Positions 23,247 to 35,115 of a stretch of DNA of 64,000 nt are shown piece by piece. The stretch covers positions 4,278,001 through 4,342,000 of the forward strand of contig JAFEKR010000001.1 of NCBI GenBank assembly GCA_019022495.1, read 5' to 3'. The notes under the pieces were generated by a model. The model ran no database searches. It had not been told where the DNA came from and saw only the letters and a list, made by a program, of their open reading frames with translations. Every line of letters starts with the position of its first letter. Within the stretch, counting starts at the first letter, position 1. This DNA comes from Epichloe hybrida (taxonomy: Eukaryota > Ascomycota > Sordariomycetes > Hypocreales > Clavicipitaceae). The position numbers were made by a program, and so were the translations under genes.

Positions 23247-25046
23247 ATGAACGGCGTTGTCGAGGCCCTGCACATATACGATGATAACAGGTCGGTCATA
23301 TTTCGCCTCTCACCTCTCGCCTCTCACCTTTCGCCTCTCACCTCTCACATCTCTCTCACCTTGGCAAAGCTGGCAAAGTCATCTAACGCAGACTGCGTAG
23401 AAGTCCCGTCTTGTCCCATACCTACACCGGCCGCCCGCTCTCAGCAACACACCTATTGCCCCTCTATCTCGAGCATCCGACTCCCAGACCGAACCTGATA
23501 TACCTTCCCAACACCAGCCCAGCCACACTCGTCTTCGGCTTGACCCACGCCAACCTGCTATTCCTCGCGACATCCTCCACAGAAATCGAGCCTCTTCTCG
23601 TGCTCGAGTTCCTCCACCGCGTGATCGACGTCTTTGAAGACTTTCTCGGTGCCCCGCTCCTTGCGGTCAAGATCGAAAACAACTACGATGTGGTCGCTCA
23701 GCTGCTTACAGAGATGTGCGATGCCGGCATCGTAACTACAACAGAACCCAATGCTTTGCGAGAGACCGTCGAGATCGAGGGGTGGATGGGGAAGCTGTTG
23801 GGCAGCATTAACCTCCCAGGGTAAGCACCTCTTCTTTCCAAGTCGCATTTCATGCCGGCGGCTATTCCTAACCTAACGAGGTGGACTGAAGGAAAACTCC
23901 GCTGTCGTCCAACTTCTCAAACTCGAGTGCTCCAGCACTTCCTGTCCTCAATACACCGGCTTTACCCTGGCGACGCGCCAATGTGCGTCACACATCGAAC
24001 GAACTATACGCAGATGTCATCGAAACACTCTCAGTAACACTTGCACCTTCGGGGAGACCATTGGCGGCATTCGCGAACGGATCGATAGCTTTCACAGCCA
24101 AGGTTTCCGGAGTTCCGGACGTCACCGTGAGCTTGAGCAGCCCATCGGGAAAGCACAATATTGGTGGCATCATAGAGCTCCCTGTGTTCCATCCATGTGT
24201 GCGCTTGAATCGATGGCAAGAAAAACCTGGTGAACTGAGCTTCATACCACCTGATGGCCGCTTCATCTTGGCTGGATATGAAGTTGATTTGCTGCCCTTG
24301 ACAAACGGAAAGAGTGGAAGTTTCAGTGCGAATAACCTAAAATTGCCGGTGAACTTGGAGATGAAGACTGGCTTGGGCCATGTAGGATCGGAATTCGAGG
24401 TCAGGTTGCAAGTCACCAAAATACTGGGGAGCCAGAGCTCGTCATCGAGTTCCAGCCAATTTGGCAGAGGAATTGGTTCCGGGCGAGTTGGTTCGCCACA
24501 TCCAGGATCACCCGGTGCGCCATCACTCGAAGAATTGACCGTTACAATTCCGTTGCCAGAGGATGTAAGGAACCTGTCTGATATTCGGCCCAGTCGAGGC
24601 GACGCGAGCTTCAACCCGGGAGAAAAGATGCTCGAATGGCACTCCCAACAAAGGAACTAGCAGGCCCTACCACACACTTTGGACTTCGCTGCACAGTGGT
24701 TGGACCGGTAGTGGATGAGAGCGAGGAGTTCGATCCCAGCGGATTTGCATTCGGCACCGACTACTCCTACAACGAACCGTACCAGAGCTCCACAGACAAA
24801 GTAGACACCGCCAAGACGGAGTATCACGGCAGACAGGATGCAAAGAAGGTGGCGCAAAACAAAATTCTGATGCCGAGTTCTGCATCGGTGAGCTTCTCAG
24901 TCAAGGGTTGGCTGGCAAGCGGGCTAAAGGTGGACAGCATCATGATTGATACACGGAAGAGCCGAGGGTTGGGCGAGGGTGTGAAACCGTACAAAGGGGT
25001 GAAGTACTTGACGGTCAGCAGGGGTGGTGTAGAAATTCGATGTTAG
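23247..25046 (+). pseudogene. AP-3 adaptor complex subunit mu, with an apparent 1-base frameshift
   Basis: Exons 23247-23290, 23401-23820 and 23892-25046 encode a mu adaptin of about 539 residues if one missing base is allowed for. AP-3 mu recognises sorting signals on cargo travelling from Golgi/endosome to the vacuole. The N-terminal longin part starts MNGVVEALHIYDDNR; the mu-homology domain includes PWRRANVRHTSNELYADV, and the C-terminus ends VKPYKGVKYLTVSRGGVEIRC. At 24640-24660 the first frame reads EWHS then QQRN and stops, while the family sequence resumes one frame over at PTKELAGPTTHFGLRC. Both sides are well conserved and adjoin directly, so no intron explains the shift. One C missing from the CCC at 24644-24646 would suffice. 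This may be an assembly error in an intact gene or a real recent lesion. Confidence 0.82.
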
Positions 25047-25442
25047 ACAGCATGATGCTATGATGAATTGACGAACATGTCCGTTGGGAAATTAAATTAA
25101 GCGCCTGAGAAGGGCCATGTCCGCCGCTGCACAGGCGGACTGACGTTGGTGTTTGAATGTATGTAATCAATAGATGTACATATTATATGTATCAGAAGTC
25201 GGGCATTTCGGTCCAGAGCATCCACGGAGCGCTAAATAGCCGGCTCACGCAGCGCAATTCGCCGCCCCACGTGCCCGCTCCAGGGGACCGGGGTGAGCGA
25301 GCATGTGAGCACGGCAACGGACTGCAATAAACGTCATGCATGCTGTTGCGTTTCCTCCTTTTCCTCTCGGGTCCACGCCCAGAATGAACGTTTCGCCGTC
25401 AAGGTCCCGAGAATCGCAAACTCTAGGCCGTTGGCTCGGGCT
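25047..25442. promoter_or_regulatory. Promoter region of the mitochondrial malonyl transferase
   Basis: This 396-bp stretch holds the AP-3 mu 3' UTR and then a GC-rich promoter. A CACGTG E-box lies at about 25268-25273, some 170 bp upstream of the start codon. No coding sequence was seen. Confidence 0.45.
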
Positions 25443-26821
25443 ATGAAGCGCCTCAGTAGCAGCACACTTGGCCCCCGATGGCGGTGTGCGGCGACGACGT
25501 CGACCTGTACGCCGTGCGGGCGTTTAATAGCCGGGCAGGTGATGACGCATGAAGCACACGACGATGGGCGAAGATGGGCGTCGACAGAGGAGGGGGCGCC
25601 TCGGCGGCCGAAGACGGCTATTTTCTTTCCAGGTGAGGAAAAAAAAAAAAAAAAAAACCCACGCTGAGAAAAAGGAGGCCGTGCATTGTTGAAACTTGGC
25701 AACACGAGTTTGACTCGCGTTTGTTATATATAGGCCAGGGAACCCAAAAGGTCGGCATGCTCAATCCATGGCTGGAAGCCTTCCCATCCACCGCCAGCGA
25801 AATGATGCAAGAAGTAGACCATTACGCGGGCTTCAAGCTTTCCGAGGTTATTCGGGACGGGCCTTCCAGCGTGCTCACCCGGACGACGAATGCGCAGCCG
25901 GCCATCATGGCGACCTCCATCGTCATCCTCAAAATCCTCGAGCGCCAGTTCAACTTCAAGGTCGCCGAGCGGTTCGACGTCACCCTGGGCCACTCGCTCG
26001 GTGAATTCGCCGCCCTCGTGGCAGGGGGCTACATTGACTTCCGGGACGGCCTGTACATGGTGAAGCGCCGGGCGGCAGCCATGTCGGAGGCCACCAAGAA
26101 GGCCGTCGAGGAATACGGCGGCGACTACGGCATGGTGGCCGTCATCACGGAGCCCGAGTACCTACAGGGCTTGATCGGCGCGATCCGCGACTTCGTCGGG
26201 CACTCCAGCGCCGGAAGCAAGGCCGAGAGCAGCGAGGACGTCCCGCCGATAGACCAGGTGCTCATCGCGAACATCAACAGCAAGAACCAGATTGTTCTGA
26301 GCGGGAACCTGGAGCGCATCACGACGCTCATGGCGCACGTGCGGCAGTTCCTGGGCCATGACCCGCGCGCAGTGCGGCTGCACAGCGATAGTCCCTTTCA
26401 CAGTCCCATCATGAAGCCCGCTGTGTCGGTGATGCAGACGCTGCTGGAGAGCAAGTCGAGGGTTCCGGGGAGGGAGAACGAGGACATGATCAAGTTCCCG
26501 GGCGATATACCCTGTCTCAGTAACGTGACGGCGCGGCCGTTTCAGAGCAAAGAGCAGCTGAAGGAGCTGCTGGCGCGGGGGTGCCTGGAGACGGTGCGGT
26601 GGTGGGATAGCATTCGGTACTTGGACCAGCAGGAGAAGGTGAGGAGGTGGGTGGGCATAGGGCCTGGCAAAGTCGGCAGGAATCTTGTAGGCAAGGAGGT
26701 CGGCATGAGAGGCAAGGACCTGGTCAAGGGGGGAGGTGTCTGGGCCATCACTGATCCCATGGATATCGAGGAGGTGTTGAGGGGGCTAGAGGAGACGGAT
26801 GGGATCGTGGACGAGGAGTGA
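25443..26821 (+). CDS. MCT1: Mitochondrial malonyl-CoA:ACP acyltransferase (Mct1 type)
   Basis: Exons 25443-25632 and 25734-26821 give 425 residues. The 101-bp intron contains a 19-base A run, and splicing rebuilds FFPGQGTQKVGM. The enzyme moves malonyl from CoA to acyl carrier protein in mitochondrial fatty acid synthesis, which supplies lipoate and supports respiratory complexes. The nucleophile is Ser151 in GHSLGEFAAL, the catalytic His286 is in DSPFHSPIM, and the substrate Arg is in the KRRAAAM segment. The first 55 residues are Arg/Ser/Thr-rich and lack acidic residues at the start, fitting a mitochondrial presequence. The only ATG in frame in exon 1 is at 25443. It stands alone, so it is not part of a polyketide or FAS cluster. 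Confidence 0.92.
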
Positions 26822-27141
26822 GTGAAGAGCGAAGCGCAATACGCAGGGTGGTCGTTCAATTATTTCGTGAGCGGTTCGAACAAGGATCAATTAACCCCGT
26901 GGTACAATCAGATCCCGGAATTCAGATGAAAACTACAGATTAGTCGCGGCGGCATTCGCTCTGGCCTTTCCGTTCCGTTCCGATGTGATTGATTGCATAT
27001 GTATTCATTCATCAATGCCCAAAAGTTCGAACCCCCCCACCACAGTGCACACACACACACCCACCCACCCACCACGACGTTTCAAACCGCCAAAATCTCC
27101 TGAACCTCCGTCCTCGACCCCAGCAGCCCATCAATCTCACC
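26822..27141. promoter_or_regulatory. Mct1 3' flank and promoter of the TRAPP subunit gene
   Basis: These 320 bp have no coding signal. A CA/CCCA microsatellite lies at about 27044-27073, just upstream of the TRAPP gene start. Confidence 0.45.
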
Positions 27142-27773
27142 ATGACCGCTGCCATCCCCTCCATCGCCTGCCTAGGCGTCATAGGCCGCAACGTAAGCTC
27201 CCCCCTCCTTCTCTCCCCCACGACTCCCAAGATCAAAAAGATGCGAAGCTGACGCAGGTCCTCCGCCAGAACAACCCCCTCCACATCTCCATCTTCCCCT
27301 CGCACGATCCCTCAACCAACACCTTCACGCCGATCCGCACGCCCCTCCAGTTCTCCCTCCTCCTCTCCTCCACAATCGACGTCTTCGAGCTGCGCGCCAA
27401 AGCGAATGCCGCGTCGGGGGTAGGCCTCTCCGGCGACATGGGCCTCCTGCACGCCGTGGACGACCGCCTCGCCGCGTACGGGTACGAGACCAACACTGGC
27501 GTGAGGATGGTGTGTGTCGTGGACATGCGAGGCAGGAGGGTCGATGCCGGCAGACACGCGGGCGCGGGGTCGGGCCTCCGCGACGTGGAACTGAAGCCCG
27601 TGTTTCGGGCCATGCAGTCCGCGTATGTGCGGTTGCTGCAGAACCCCTTCTACGAGCCGGATGAGCATTCGCCACTGGGGGGGACGGGCGGGAAACGAAT
27701 CGTCAGTAGGAGTTTTGAGAGCGATATGAGGAGGATTGGGGAGGGGTGGACGCCTGGTGTGACGAGCTTGTGA
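27142..27773 (+). CDS. TRAPP complex subunit, TRAPPC2L/Tca17 (sedlin fold)
   Basis: Exons 27142-27192 and 27270-27773 (77-bp intron) give 184 residues. The N-terminus SIACLGVIGRN joins NNPLHISIFPS, the usual sedlin-like opening strand. Next come GDMGLLHAVDDRLAAYGYET, NTGVRMVCVVD, LRDVELKPVFRAMQSAYVRL and LQNPFYEPDE, matching the order of segments in TRAPPC2L. TRAPP is a Rab exchange factor for ER-Golgi and Golgi traffic; the L subunit stabilises the larger complex. A second acceptor 12 bp upstream (27257) is also in frame and would add four residues (VLRQ); the shorter form fits the family better. Two insertions relative to the human protein are Gly-rich. Confidence 0.83.
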
Positions 27774-27996
27774 GTTGAGGGGGAGGGGCAGGGGGTTCTG
27801 GGTGAGTGTGTGTGGTGTAGTTGCTAGCTTTGTTGTATGTTTGCGAGGCGTTCTTGGTTTTCAAAAAGGGTGGGGGGTTTTTTTTTTGTTTCAATGTTTC
27901 TGATAGAGGTGGCTGGGTCATGATATCCTGATGAAACCAGATTCTATCATTGCTGTTCTAGATGGCTTTAAGGGCGGTTCTGCCAATGAATTCGTG

Positions 27997-29928
27997 TTAT
28001 TTCTCGTCAGATTGTCTCCGTAGATCGTCGACCTTCCATTTTGACAACCCAGCTACGTCTATCTCTATGCTCTCGCCCATCATCTCTCCTGTATCTCGTT
28101 TGGCGGTCAGAACGCCCGACGTGGCGGGCTGGGAGAGAGTACCACCCTCCCAGTGTCTGGCTTCTATTGGCAGTGGCTGCCACCAGTCGCCTGTTCTGAC
28201 GTGCCACGCCGCGCTGCAGAGCTCCCACAGACGAGAAATGGCACGCTTGTACGCGAATCGTTCGTCCTCGCCGGTAAAGGCACTCGTGTTGCCAAAGTCA
28301 ATTCTCTTCTTCTGTAGGCCGAAATCGGAGTCCTGGTCCGGGTCGTATTTCGAGGTGGATGATTGGGCGTCGTAGAATGATATGTTGGGCCGGAATGGCG
28401 ACGTCTGGTCCTGGTATACCTCGGCGACCGTCTCTGAATAGGTAGCGTCGTCATTCTCATTGGTTCCATTGTGTTTCCGGGCAGCTGTAGACTTCTTCTC
28501 CGGGAAGAACAAGTCGTCTGGTGGATTTTGCGCCCGGATCACGAGCTTGCATCGTGCTTCGTATAGGGCGTCGAGGAATGTGATGAACCGGCGGGCTTCA
28601 TTCTTTTGGAGAATTGTCAGGGCGGGGACTTGGTCGATGATGAAGGTGTGATATGATGAGGCCATTGTGATGTAGTCTGCTGGGCCGAACGACTCCACTA
28701 GTTGATTGAATGTCCAGAAGACTGAGCCGCCGTAATGCTGGGGCGCAATGACGCGACGACCATATACGACGAGAGCAGACGGCTGCCACGGAACTGGTTG
28801 GGGACTGTGCCAACCCACGGCGTCCCGAACAAGTCGTTCAAATGTCTCATCTTCGCTATCGCATAAATGGTAGTGGACCGGGACTTTTCGCTTCGTGTCG
28901 GTTTCATTGTTGACTTGGCCTTTAGTATCCAGATCGAGATCGTCGATGGCTCCCGCGTCTACTGTAGAAGACATCTCAGATTTAGAGATACCCGCTTCTT
29001 CCTTGCGTCTCCAGTCTGTCGCGCCCTCCATCTGCCAGAAGTCACATCTTGCCTTCAACACTTCGAGAAAGTTGGCAAAATCACTACCCTGCCCGTACAG
29101 CCCCCCTTTATGTTGCGCGCCGCCGCCGAATAGCTTGCCCATCGATCCCCTTGCTGGACCTGGCGTGTAGTCGATACCCGTGGCTTTTTGCAGCTCTTCC
29201 GGCATTCTATTTGAAGAAGCAATCAAAACACCACCTAGTTGGAAAAATGAAATGAAGAGGTGGCTGAGGATTTTACTGGCAGCCCGATCCGGCAGCTGAA
29301 ACTCGTCGAGAAAGAGAATGGGAGACTCGTCAACAAGTTTCTTGGCCATCCAGACGAGGGAAAATTGCGAATCGGCTTCCAAGAAGCTGCCGTGTGATTT
29401 CCGATGCCTGTCGAGTTGAGCAAAGGTGTAGAGCATGAATGTGTTGAAATGCCACCGTCTTTTACGGTACGTGGGCAAGCCCTCTGCCAGTAGATCCAGA
29501 AGCATGGATTTTCCTGTTCCCACCTCGCCTGACAGAAATAGCCCCTTGGGTGAATCTATCTCGATTGCCGTCTCATGATTGCTTAGAACCCGGGTGAGGG
29601 CCAAACTGTCTCTCTCAGCGGGTGACCGAGGGGCTAGATGTTTGAAAAGCGGGTTGCGCCAAATACTGTGGCTACGAAGGGCCAGGATACTGCCGGCTTC
29701 CTCATCGTTGTCGGGGATCTGGGGCTCTGTAGTAAAGCGTGCCACCTGTTTGAGTCTCTGGCGATACTCAACCTGGGGCGAATAGTCCTTGATGCGCCGA
29801 TAGACGTCTTGTAGATGCTTCGCCAGTCGGTGCTGGGCGGGATCCGGGGCATAGAGGCCTGATTTGATCAGGGATTGGTACTTGACCAATGGGTCCGTAA
29901 TGGTGACAGCGGTTGAAAATCGCTTCAT
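27997..29928 (-). CDS. AFG1: AFG1-family mitochondrial AAA-type ATPase
   Basis: This is a single exon of 643 residues. The AFG1/LACE1 family acts in mitochondrial protein quality control, helping remove surplus or damaged respiratory subunits. Walker A is GEVGTGKS (residues 134-141) and Walker B is ILFLDEF (204-210). The family blocks KGLFLSGEVGTG, HFNTFMLYTF, ILIASSN-like GVLIASSNRMPEELQ and ARRFITFLDALYEARCKLVI follow in the expected order. The N-terminal 15 residues (KRFSTAVTITD) are short for a presequence but basic and hydroxylated. A variable charged insert lies at about residues 310-345. The gene is divergent from Nup133 and converges on the TRAPP gene with 223 bp between stops. Confidence 0.93.
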   Translation of the reverse strand: MKRFSTAVTITDPLVKYQSLIKSGLYAPDPAQHRLAKHLQDVYRRIKDYSPQVEYRQRLKQVARFTTEPQIPDNDEEAGSILALRSHSIWRNPLFKHLAPRSPAERDSLALTRVLSNHETAIEIDSPKGLFLSGEVGTGKSMLLDLLAEGLPTYRKRRWHFNTFMLYTFAQLDRHRKSHGSFLEADSQFSLVWMAKKLVDESPILFLDEFQLPDRAASKILSHLFISFFQLGGVLIASSNRMPEELQKATGIDYTPGPARGSMGKLFGGGAQHKGGLYGQGSDFANFLEVLKARCDFWQMEGATDWRRKEEAGISKSEMSSTVDAGAIDDLDLDTKGQVNNETDTKRKVPVHYHLCDSEDETFERLVRDAVGWHSPQPVPWQPSALVVYGRRVIAPQHYGGSVFWTFNQLVESFGPADYITMASSYHTFIIDQVPALTILQKNEARRFITFLDALYEARCKLVIRAQNPPDDLFFPEKKSTAARKHNGTNENDDATYSETVAEVYQDQTSPFRPNISFYDAQSSTSKYDPDQDSDFGLQKKRIDFGNTSAFTGEDERFAYKRAISRLWELCSAAWHVRTGDWWQPLPIEARHWEGGTLSQPATSGVLTAKRDTGEMMGESIEIDVAGLSKWKVDDLRRQSDEK

Positions 29929-30756
29929 CCTAGTTGTCGTTTTCAGTTGTTGGTGGTGCTCTACTCCACGTTGCGGTTACCAATACGTCATCATTCAACG
30001 CATGGGTGACTTTCAGACTGAGAAACCCACTGCGCCGATCGTCGAGAGTAGTTTTGGATGAAAAGCCTTTGGGTATTGTCAGTGGTCTTCATGTTGCAGG
30101 TTTGCCAGCCTACATAGAGTGCGCGGCGTCTGCCTTGGGTTGAAAGGAAGTTACTATGAGCGCCAATAAAACTCACAATGGTGGTGATGGAATGTTCGTG
30201 CTGCCCAGCTCCTCGATTGGATGCATGTACAGTGTGTACGAGGAGACGCCAATGCCACCGCATGCCATATGGGCGAAGTAGATGGCGAGCCAAGTTGTAC
30301 CTCGCTCGCCGCATCTTCACACGGGCACCCGCAGGTACCTGCCACGCCCCACCTTGCGGCGCCTCTACCTTTTTTTTTCGGCACCAAACCACTTTCTGCC
30401 ATGTGCTGTCATTTGTTTTGGCCCACGACCAATAGCTGCATGCTACGCTGCATGCTATTCTTCCACGCTCTCCACCAAACATTTGCTTTGGCTGCGCTGC
30501 TGCCCTACGATCCCCTCCAACACCAAGCTTACCGACTTAGCCTCCATCTTCACTTTCATCCTCATCTTCATCACCTCCGCGGGGCTAGCTCTCTTGGCCC
30601 ATCGAGCATCTTCCTCTGGCCGCTTCGACATGTCGATTTAAACCCGTTTTGCTATTCTTCATCCCCGTCATCGCCATCACCATCATCACGCAGCTAGGCT
30701 TGCGTCGCGGCTGTCGTTGAAGCCGACACCGAACTTCCTCCCGCGAAACTTGCACA
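29929..30756. promoter_or_regulatory. Divergent promoter, AFG1 / Nup133
   Basis: These 828 bp lie between two outward start codons. A CCAAT box lies at 30429-30433, followed by an 11-bp direct repeat GCTGCATGCTA at 30435-30445 and 30447-30457. The 150 bp before Nup133 are pyrimidine-rich. No coding exon was recognised. Confidence 0.5.
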
Positions 30757-33700
30757 ATGTTCAATCCCTCTGCCGCAGAGGGTGGTCCCGCCACCGCGAC
30801 GAGATCTCGGCGTCGTCAGCGCCCTAAGAGCACCGACAGTCTCGCTCAACAACCAAAGGCTAAGCGCCAGCGCCTGCCACTCACCGAGCAAACTTTTGTC
30901 AATCCTGATGCCCGGCCTGAAATGGTTGAAGCCACCAAGGTCGATAAGATCGCGACTTCAGATCCTAAACTGGACGTCCCCGTCGAGAACCTCCACGCCA
31001 CATCGAGAAAGGAATTGGCCATGAGGGCCAAGAAGTCAAAACATGGCGACCGTGCGGCTAACAAGGGCGACGGAAGCCTTGTGCTGGTAGGTTGTTTCCT
31101 CTTCTACGACGTAGTGTACAATGATTATCGGAACAGCTCTCCATGCTAATTCTCCCCCTCTTGTCCATCTAGACAAGTACAAGCGCATTCACTGTATCAA
31201 AATTGCCCGCCTTGCCCGACAGAATTCGCACAGACTGGCCAGGTATGTTTACTGCTTTCATCTCTCTCTCCGCTCTTCCGTCGCTGACACTGCGCAAAGG
31301 AAACCAACACGCCGACATCTTCTCCACGGCAGGATACGCTCTAAGCTTAACAGCGGCCCATGCCATCGTTTGGGCTTACAACTCAACCTCGCAATCGCCC
31401 GAAACATTCACCTTCACCCTTCCGTCCGCGTCGAAACCGAGCGATCCCCTTCCTGTAGGATGCCTGGTCTCTCCATCTGCATCTTCGAACGAGCCCGGTC
31501 TTGTTGTCGTCATGGCTGGAAGTGGCAAGGTAGTTTTCTGGGAATCCATCTCAGCCGCAGCTACATTTGCTTTTATCAAGAAGGACCGATCGGGGGTCGA
31601 GCACGTCATCTCAGGAATGTCTTCGGGCGAGAAAGTCGTTGCCATTACGAATGCCGAGTCTGCGGGCTTCATCTTGACCTTCAACACTGGAAGGCTGGCC
31701 TACATGAGCGTGCGAGATGGCCACGGACGACCGGCAATTTCTGTTCAATACTTGCGAACCAACTTGGCATCATCATCCGGCGGCATATTTGGAAGTATTC
31801 GACACGCTTTCTCTCATTTGTCGATTCGAGGGGATATTGCCGCTGTCAGAGCTGACAGATCTTCCCGCGTTGGCGAGAGAAACGTTGTCGCACTAACTAG
31901 CAAGGGCAAATTGCAAGCATGGAAGATTCACCGTGGTGGTCACAACGAACCTATTGGCGAAGCCGACATGCGTGAACGAATGGTTTCTGCCCTTCAGGAA
32001 AATGATCCTTTCAGCAAGGACTTGCCTGCGGACTCTTTTGAAGCCCTGGATTTCACCCACGTCCCCAAAGGTCTTGATGCTAAATATTTGGAGCTTAGCA
32101 GATTGAGCGATGCAATGGCAACCGACAACCCCTTGGTACAACATCTGTTGCTGCTTGTCTGTCTCACTCGTCGCAGCGTTTCGAGATATGCTTTGATTGA
32201 AGTCATCATGACTCCCGGCGATTGTCAGGTTGGCATGATACGACCGATTACGTCTTACTCTACTCCCATCACTGCCTCTGATCCGTCCTACGCCACCAGA
32301 CCGCGCGTTTATCTACCACGTCCAGCCCTTGTCGCTTTTGCCGTTTTCGAACGCGCTGCCGTGATTGCGTCCGTCTCTGTACCTCCAGAATCGCCGGAAT
32401 CGCAACTACAGTCAGACAACCACATCCTGACGCCATCTTTCGAGGACGTGGTGGACTTTCGCGAGGACAATATTCATGAAATTGTTGGCTCAGGGTTCGA
32501 AGAGATCGCGCCCCCGAGCCACGAGGAGAACCGAGCATTGCGCCAGAAGATAAAGAATCCGGCTGTTGTACTGATGGTGCGCGGCGCAGGCGTCATTCGC
32601 ATTGTCACAACAGATGTAGATAAATTCGCGAGCGAGCAGCCTCCGCAAGTTTCTGCTAAGAGCAAATTAGAACAGGCTGTATTTTTTGGGGCCAGGAAGG
32701 ACAGTCCCCTCATTTTTGACAAACGACGGGACATCAAGTTTACCAACAAGCAGCTCGGCGAAGCTGCTCTGCAAGTCAGCCAAGAAATACTCAGCTCGAC
32801 GACGACATACGTATCTACCCTACCGGCATCTCTAGAAGACAACCTTGTCGAACGGTCCAATGCTTTGGAACGCTTGATTGTTCACTTGGATACCATTGGC
32901 GCTGAGCTTGATCGTAAGACCAGATGGAACCTTCTGTACAACGCAGAAAAGATGCATGTCGCCGCATTGCTCTGGAAACGACATGAAGCATTTACTGCAG
33001 CTCGCCCTGCAGATGATAAGAAGAGCCTGATTGGTCTAATCGTCGAGTTCATTCATCAGGATCAAAAGACCAACCCAGTCGCCAGCAGCGGAGAAGTCGA
33101 CCGGGTCAGGCACTGGTTCGTCAACGATGTATTCCGTCTTGAGATTTTCGTCGCCTGGGCATACGAAGTCATCAAGATTCTCTACAAGGACAACCTCCTC
33201 GACGACGTTAAAGTCACTGCGATGTTGAGCGAGGCAATGGAAGTGAACATTGCAACGCAAGTCGGCGCACACGAGTTTCGAAAGAATAGCCTGTCTCTTT
33301 ACGGCCTCGGCAAGGAACAATTACGGATGGGCATCCTTCAAGACGGCTACGATAATCTCGCCGAGCCGTGGACCGGATGCTCGTACGTAGCCAACAATAT
33401 CAAGCGGCTGTCAGATCTCTGCGACCAGTGGTATAAGAAACATGAGCAGTTGCGCCATGGCGCGCCCAAGGAAGCCGCTCCCGACCCTAACATTATTGGC
33501 AAAATCTTTGACGACCTTCCAGTCTTGACAGATGTCATGCTCACTTCAGTCCTGGAGTACGCCAGGTGGGGGGTGGCCAATTCGGACAATCGATATTTGT
33601 CCGAGGAATATGCCAAGACATACAACGCAGACCGCCATGATAAGCCTATTGCCTTGGCTCGTGCCGGAAAGTGGGAGCAAGGCTCTGCCATTGCAGAGAA

Positions 33701-35115
33701 GCACGGATGCCTCGGCGCTTTGGCGGTCATCTTATTGGAGCACATTGAACTTCTGGAGGCAAGCATAGACCAACCTGGACTGTCGGGCGCCGAGGTCAGG
33801 AGTTTGAAGAACCTTAAGCAGGCCAAGAAGACACAGCTAGAGGACAGTTTCAGCAAATACGGGGAACTATTCGCATTTCCCGTTTATGAATGTCTCCTAG
33901 ACAGACACGGTGTCGAGGCTGTTCTGGAGTTTGACCTGGATACCCTCGGCTTCAAAACGAGGTTCTTGCGCAGCCGGCCAGAACTCGCGCGAATCTCATG
34001 GATCAACGACATACAGCAAGAAAGGGATGTGGGCCACGCAGCTAATACATTGGTGGACCTGGCCCTCAAGAATGAAGATCAGGTGTGGAAGAAAAAGATT
34101 GAGCTCAGCCTGGGCAAGCTGGCCCTGCTGGCAGAAGCGGAGGCAGGGTCCAGAGAACAAAGTTCCTTCGAGGTCAAGACTGACCACGGGCGTCGTGAAG
34201 AGCGGCTTCGCCTGGTTGACAATGAGCTGATTGTTGTCCGAATCCAAGATCAGCTCTACGGGCAGATTGCACCAAGCACCTATGCTGCCGTAGACAGCGC
34301 CGTAGCCCTCAGCTTTGCCGTTGATGCGCACAGTACCAACATCCCCCGGCGGCAGAAAGCCCTTCTCCAGCTGTTTTCTGACGGCATGAGAAAGCTACTC
34401 GATCACCAGGCCCTCAGCCCCATGTACCTCATTGACATGTTGACACTGGTGTCCTTGAAGCCCGAGGCGCGGGACGAGATCGCCGATCCGTTCTGGATGG
34501 CTCTGAAAGTGGCCAACAATAGTTGCCACTCGGACGAAATCAAGCAAGCCAAGAGACTTATTTGGAGAAGGCTTTTTATCCGGGACGATTGGGCCAAGAT
34601 CAACGATACGCAACTCAAGGACGACCGCGAGGTGGTTGAGCGGCTGGCCGAGACGGAGCTGTTTGCCATGCTCACAGATTGCATCCGATACCGTAGGTCC
34701 TTTCGACCCATGCTTTTGCTGGCTTGCCTGCCTGCCTGCACCTGTTCTGATTGAGCCAAGTGTATACTAATATGTGATGCCAGAGGACCCTCGAGACCCG
34801 TTCCACCCCATGCAGCCCCAGGAAGCGCTAGGTGCTTTCACCGAACGGCTAGACCGGCGATTCCAGGGCTTCTCTGAAGACGAGCAATCGAAACTCATTG
34901 ACGCCATGAACTGGGAAGATAAGCTCCTCAGTCAATACATTGAGAAGAATCGTCTTGTAGAATGGGTGCGAGCCACGTTCGACGCAGCTCAGATCGAGGT
35001 GGAAAACACAGCAGACGAGGCCACCCGAGCTGGGGCCCCGGCCGAACAGCGACCAACGTCCATGTTTGACCAAGGCCCGGGTATCGCGACTGAGGATATC
35101 CTCGCGCAGTCGTGA
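30757..35115 (+). CDS. NUP133: Nuclear pore complex protein Nup133
   Basis: Exons 30757-31086, 31173-31242, 31300-34692 and 34784-35115 give 1,374 residues; introns are 86, 57 and 91 bp. Nup133 sits at the end of the Y-shaped outer-ring complex of the nuclear pore. The first 110 residues are a basic, disordered leader (RSRRRQRPKSTDS, KAKRQRLPL). From about residue 115 a beta-propeller region follows (SAFTVSKLPALPDRIRTDWP, SLTAAHAIVWAYN, GKVVFWESI). The rest is a long alpha-helical solenoid with DLPVLTDVMLTSVLEYARWG and FPVYECLLDRHG. The small exon 2 is confirmed because both junctions keep the frame and give a sensible propeller start. The splice at the last intron gives IRYQDPRDPFHPM. Confidence 0.9.

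Noticed and set aside
24636..25046. A separate 136-residue gene downstream of the AP-3 mu frame
   Set aside because: Its sequence is the direct continuation of the mu-homology domain up to the standard C-terminus, so it is the shifted second part of the same gene.
25443..26821. Malonyl transferase as part of a polyketide or fatty acid synthase cluster
   Set aside because: It is a stand-alone, presequence-bearing enzyme between AP-3 and TRAPP genes, with no ketosynthase or ACP nearby.
27003..27025. Possible tRNA B-box on the minus strand (GGGTTCGAACTT)
   Set aside because: No cloverleaf can be drawn around it; it lies in a C-rich promoter.
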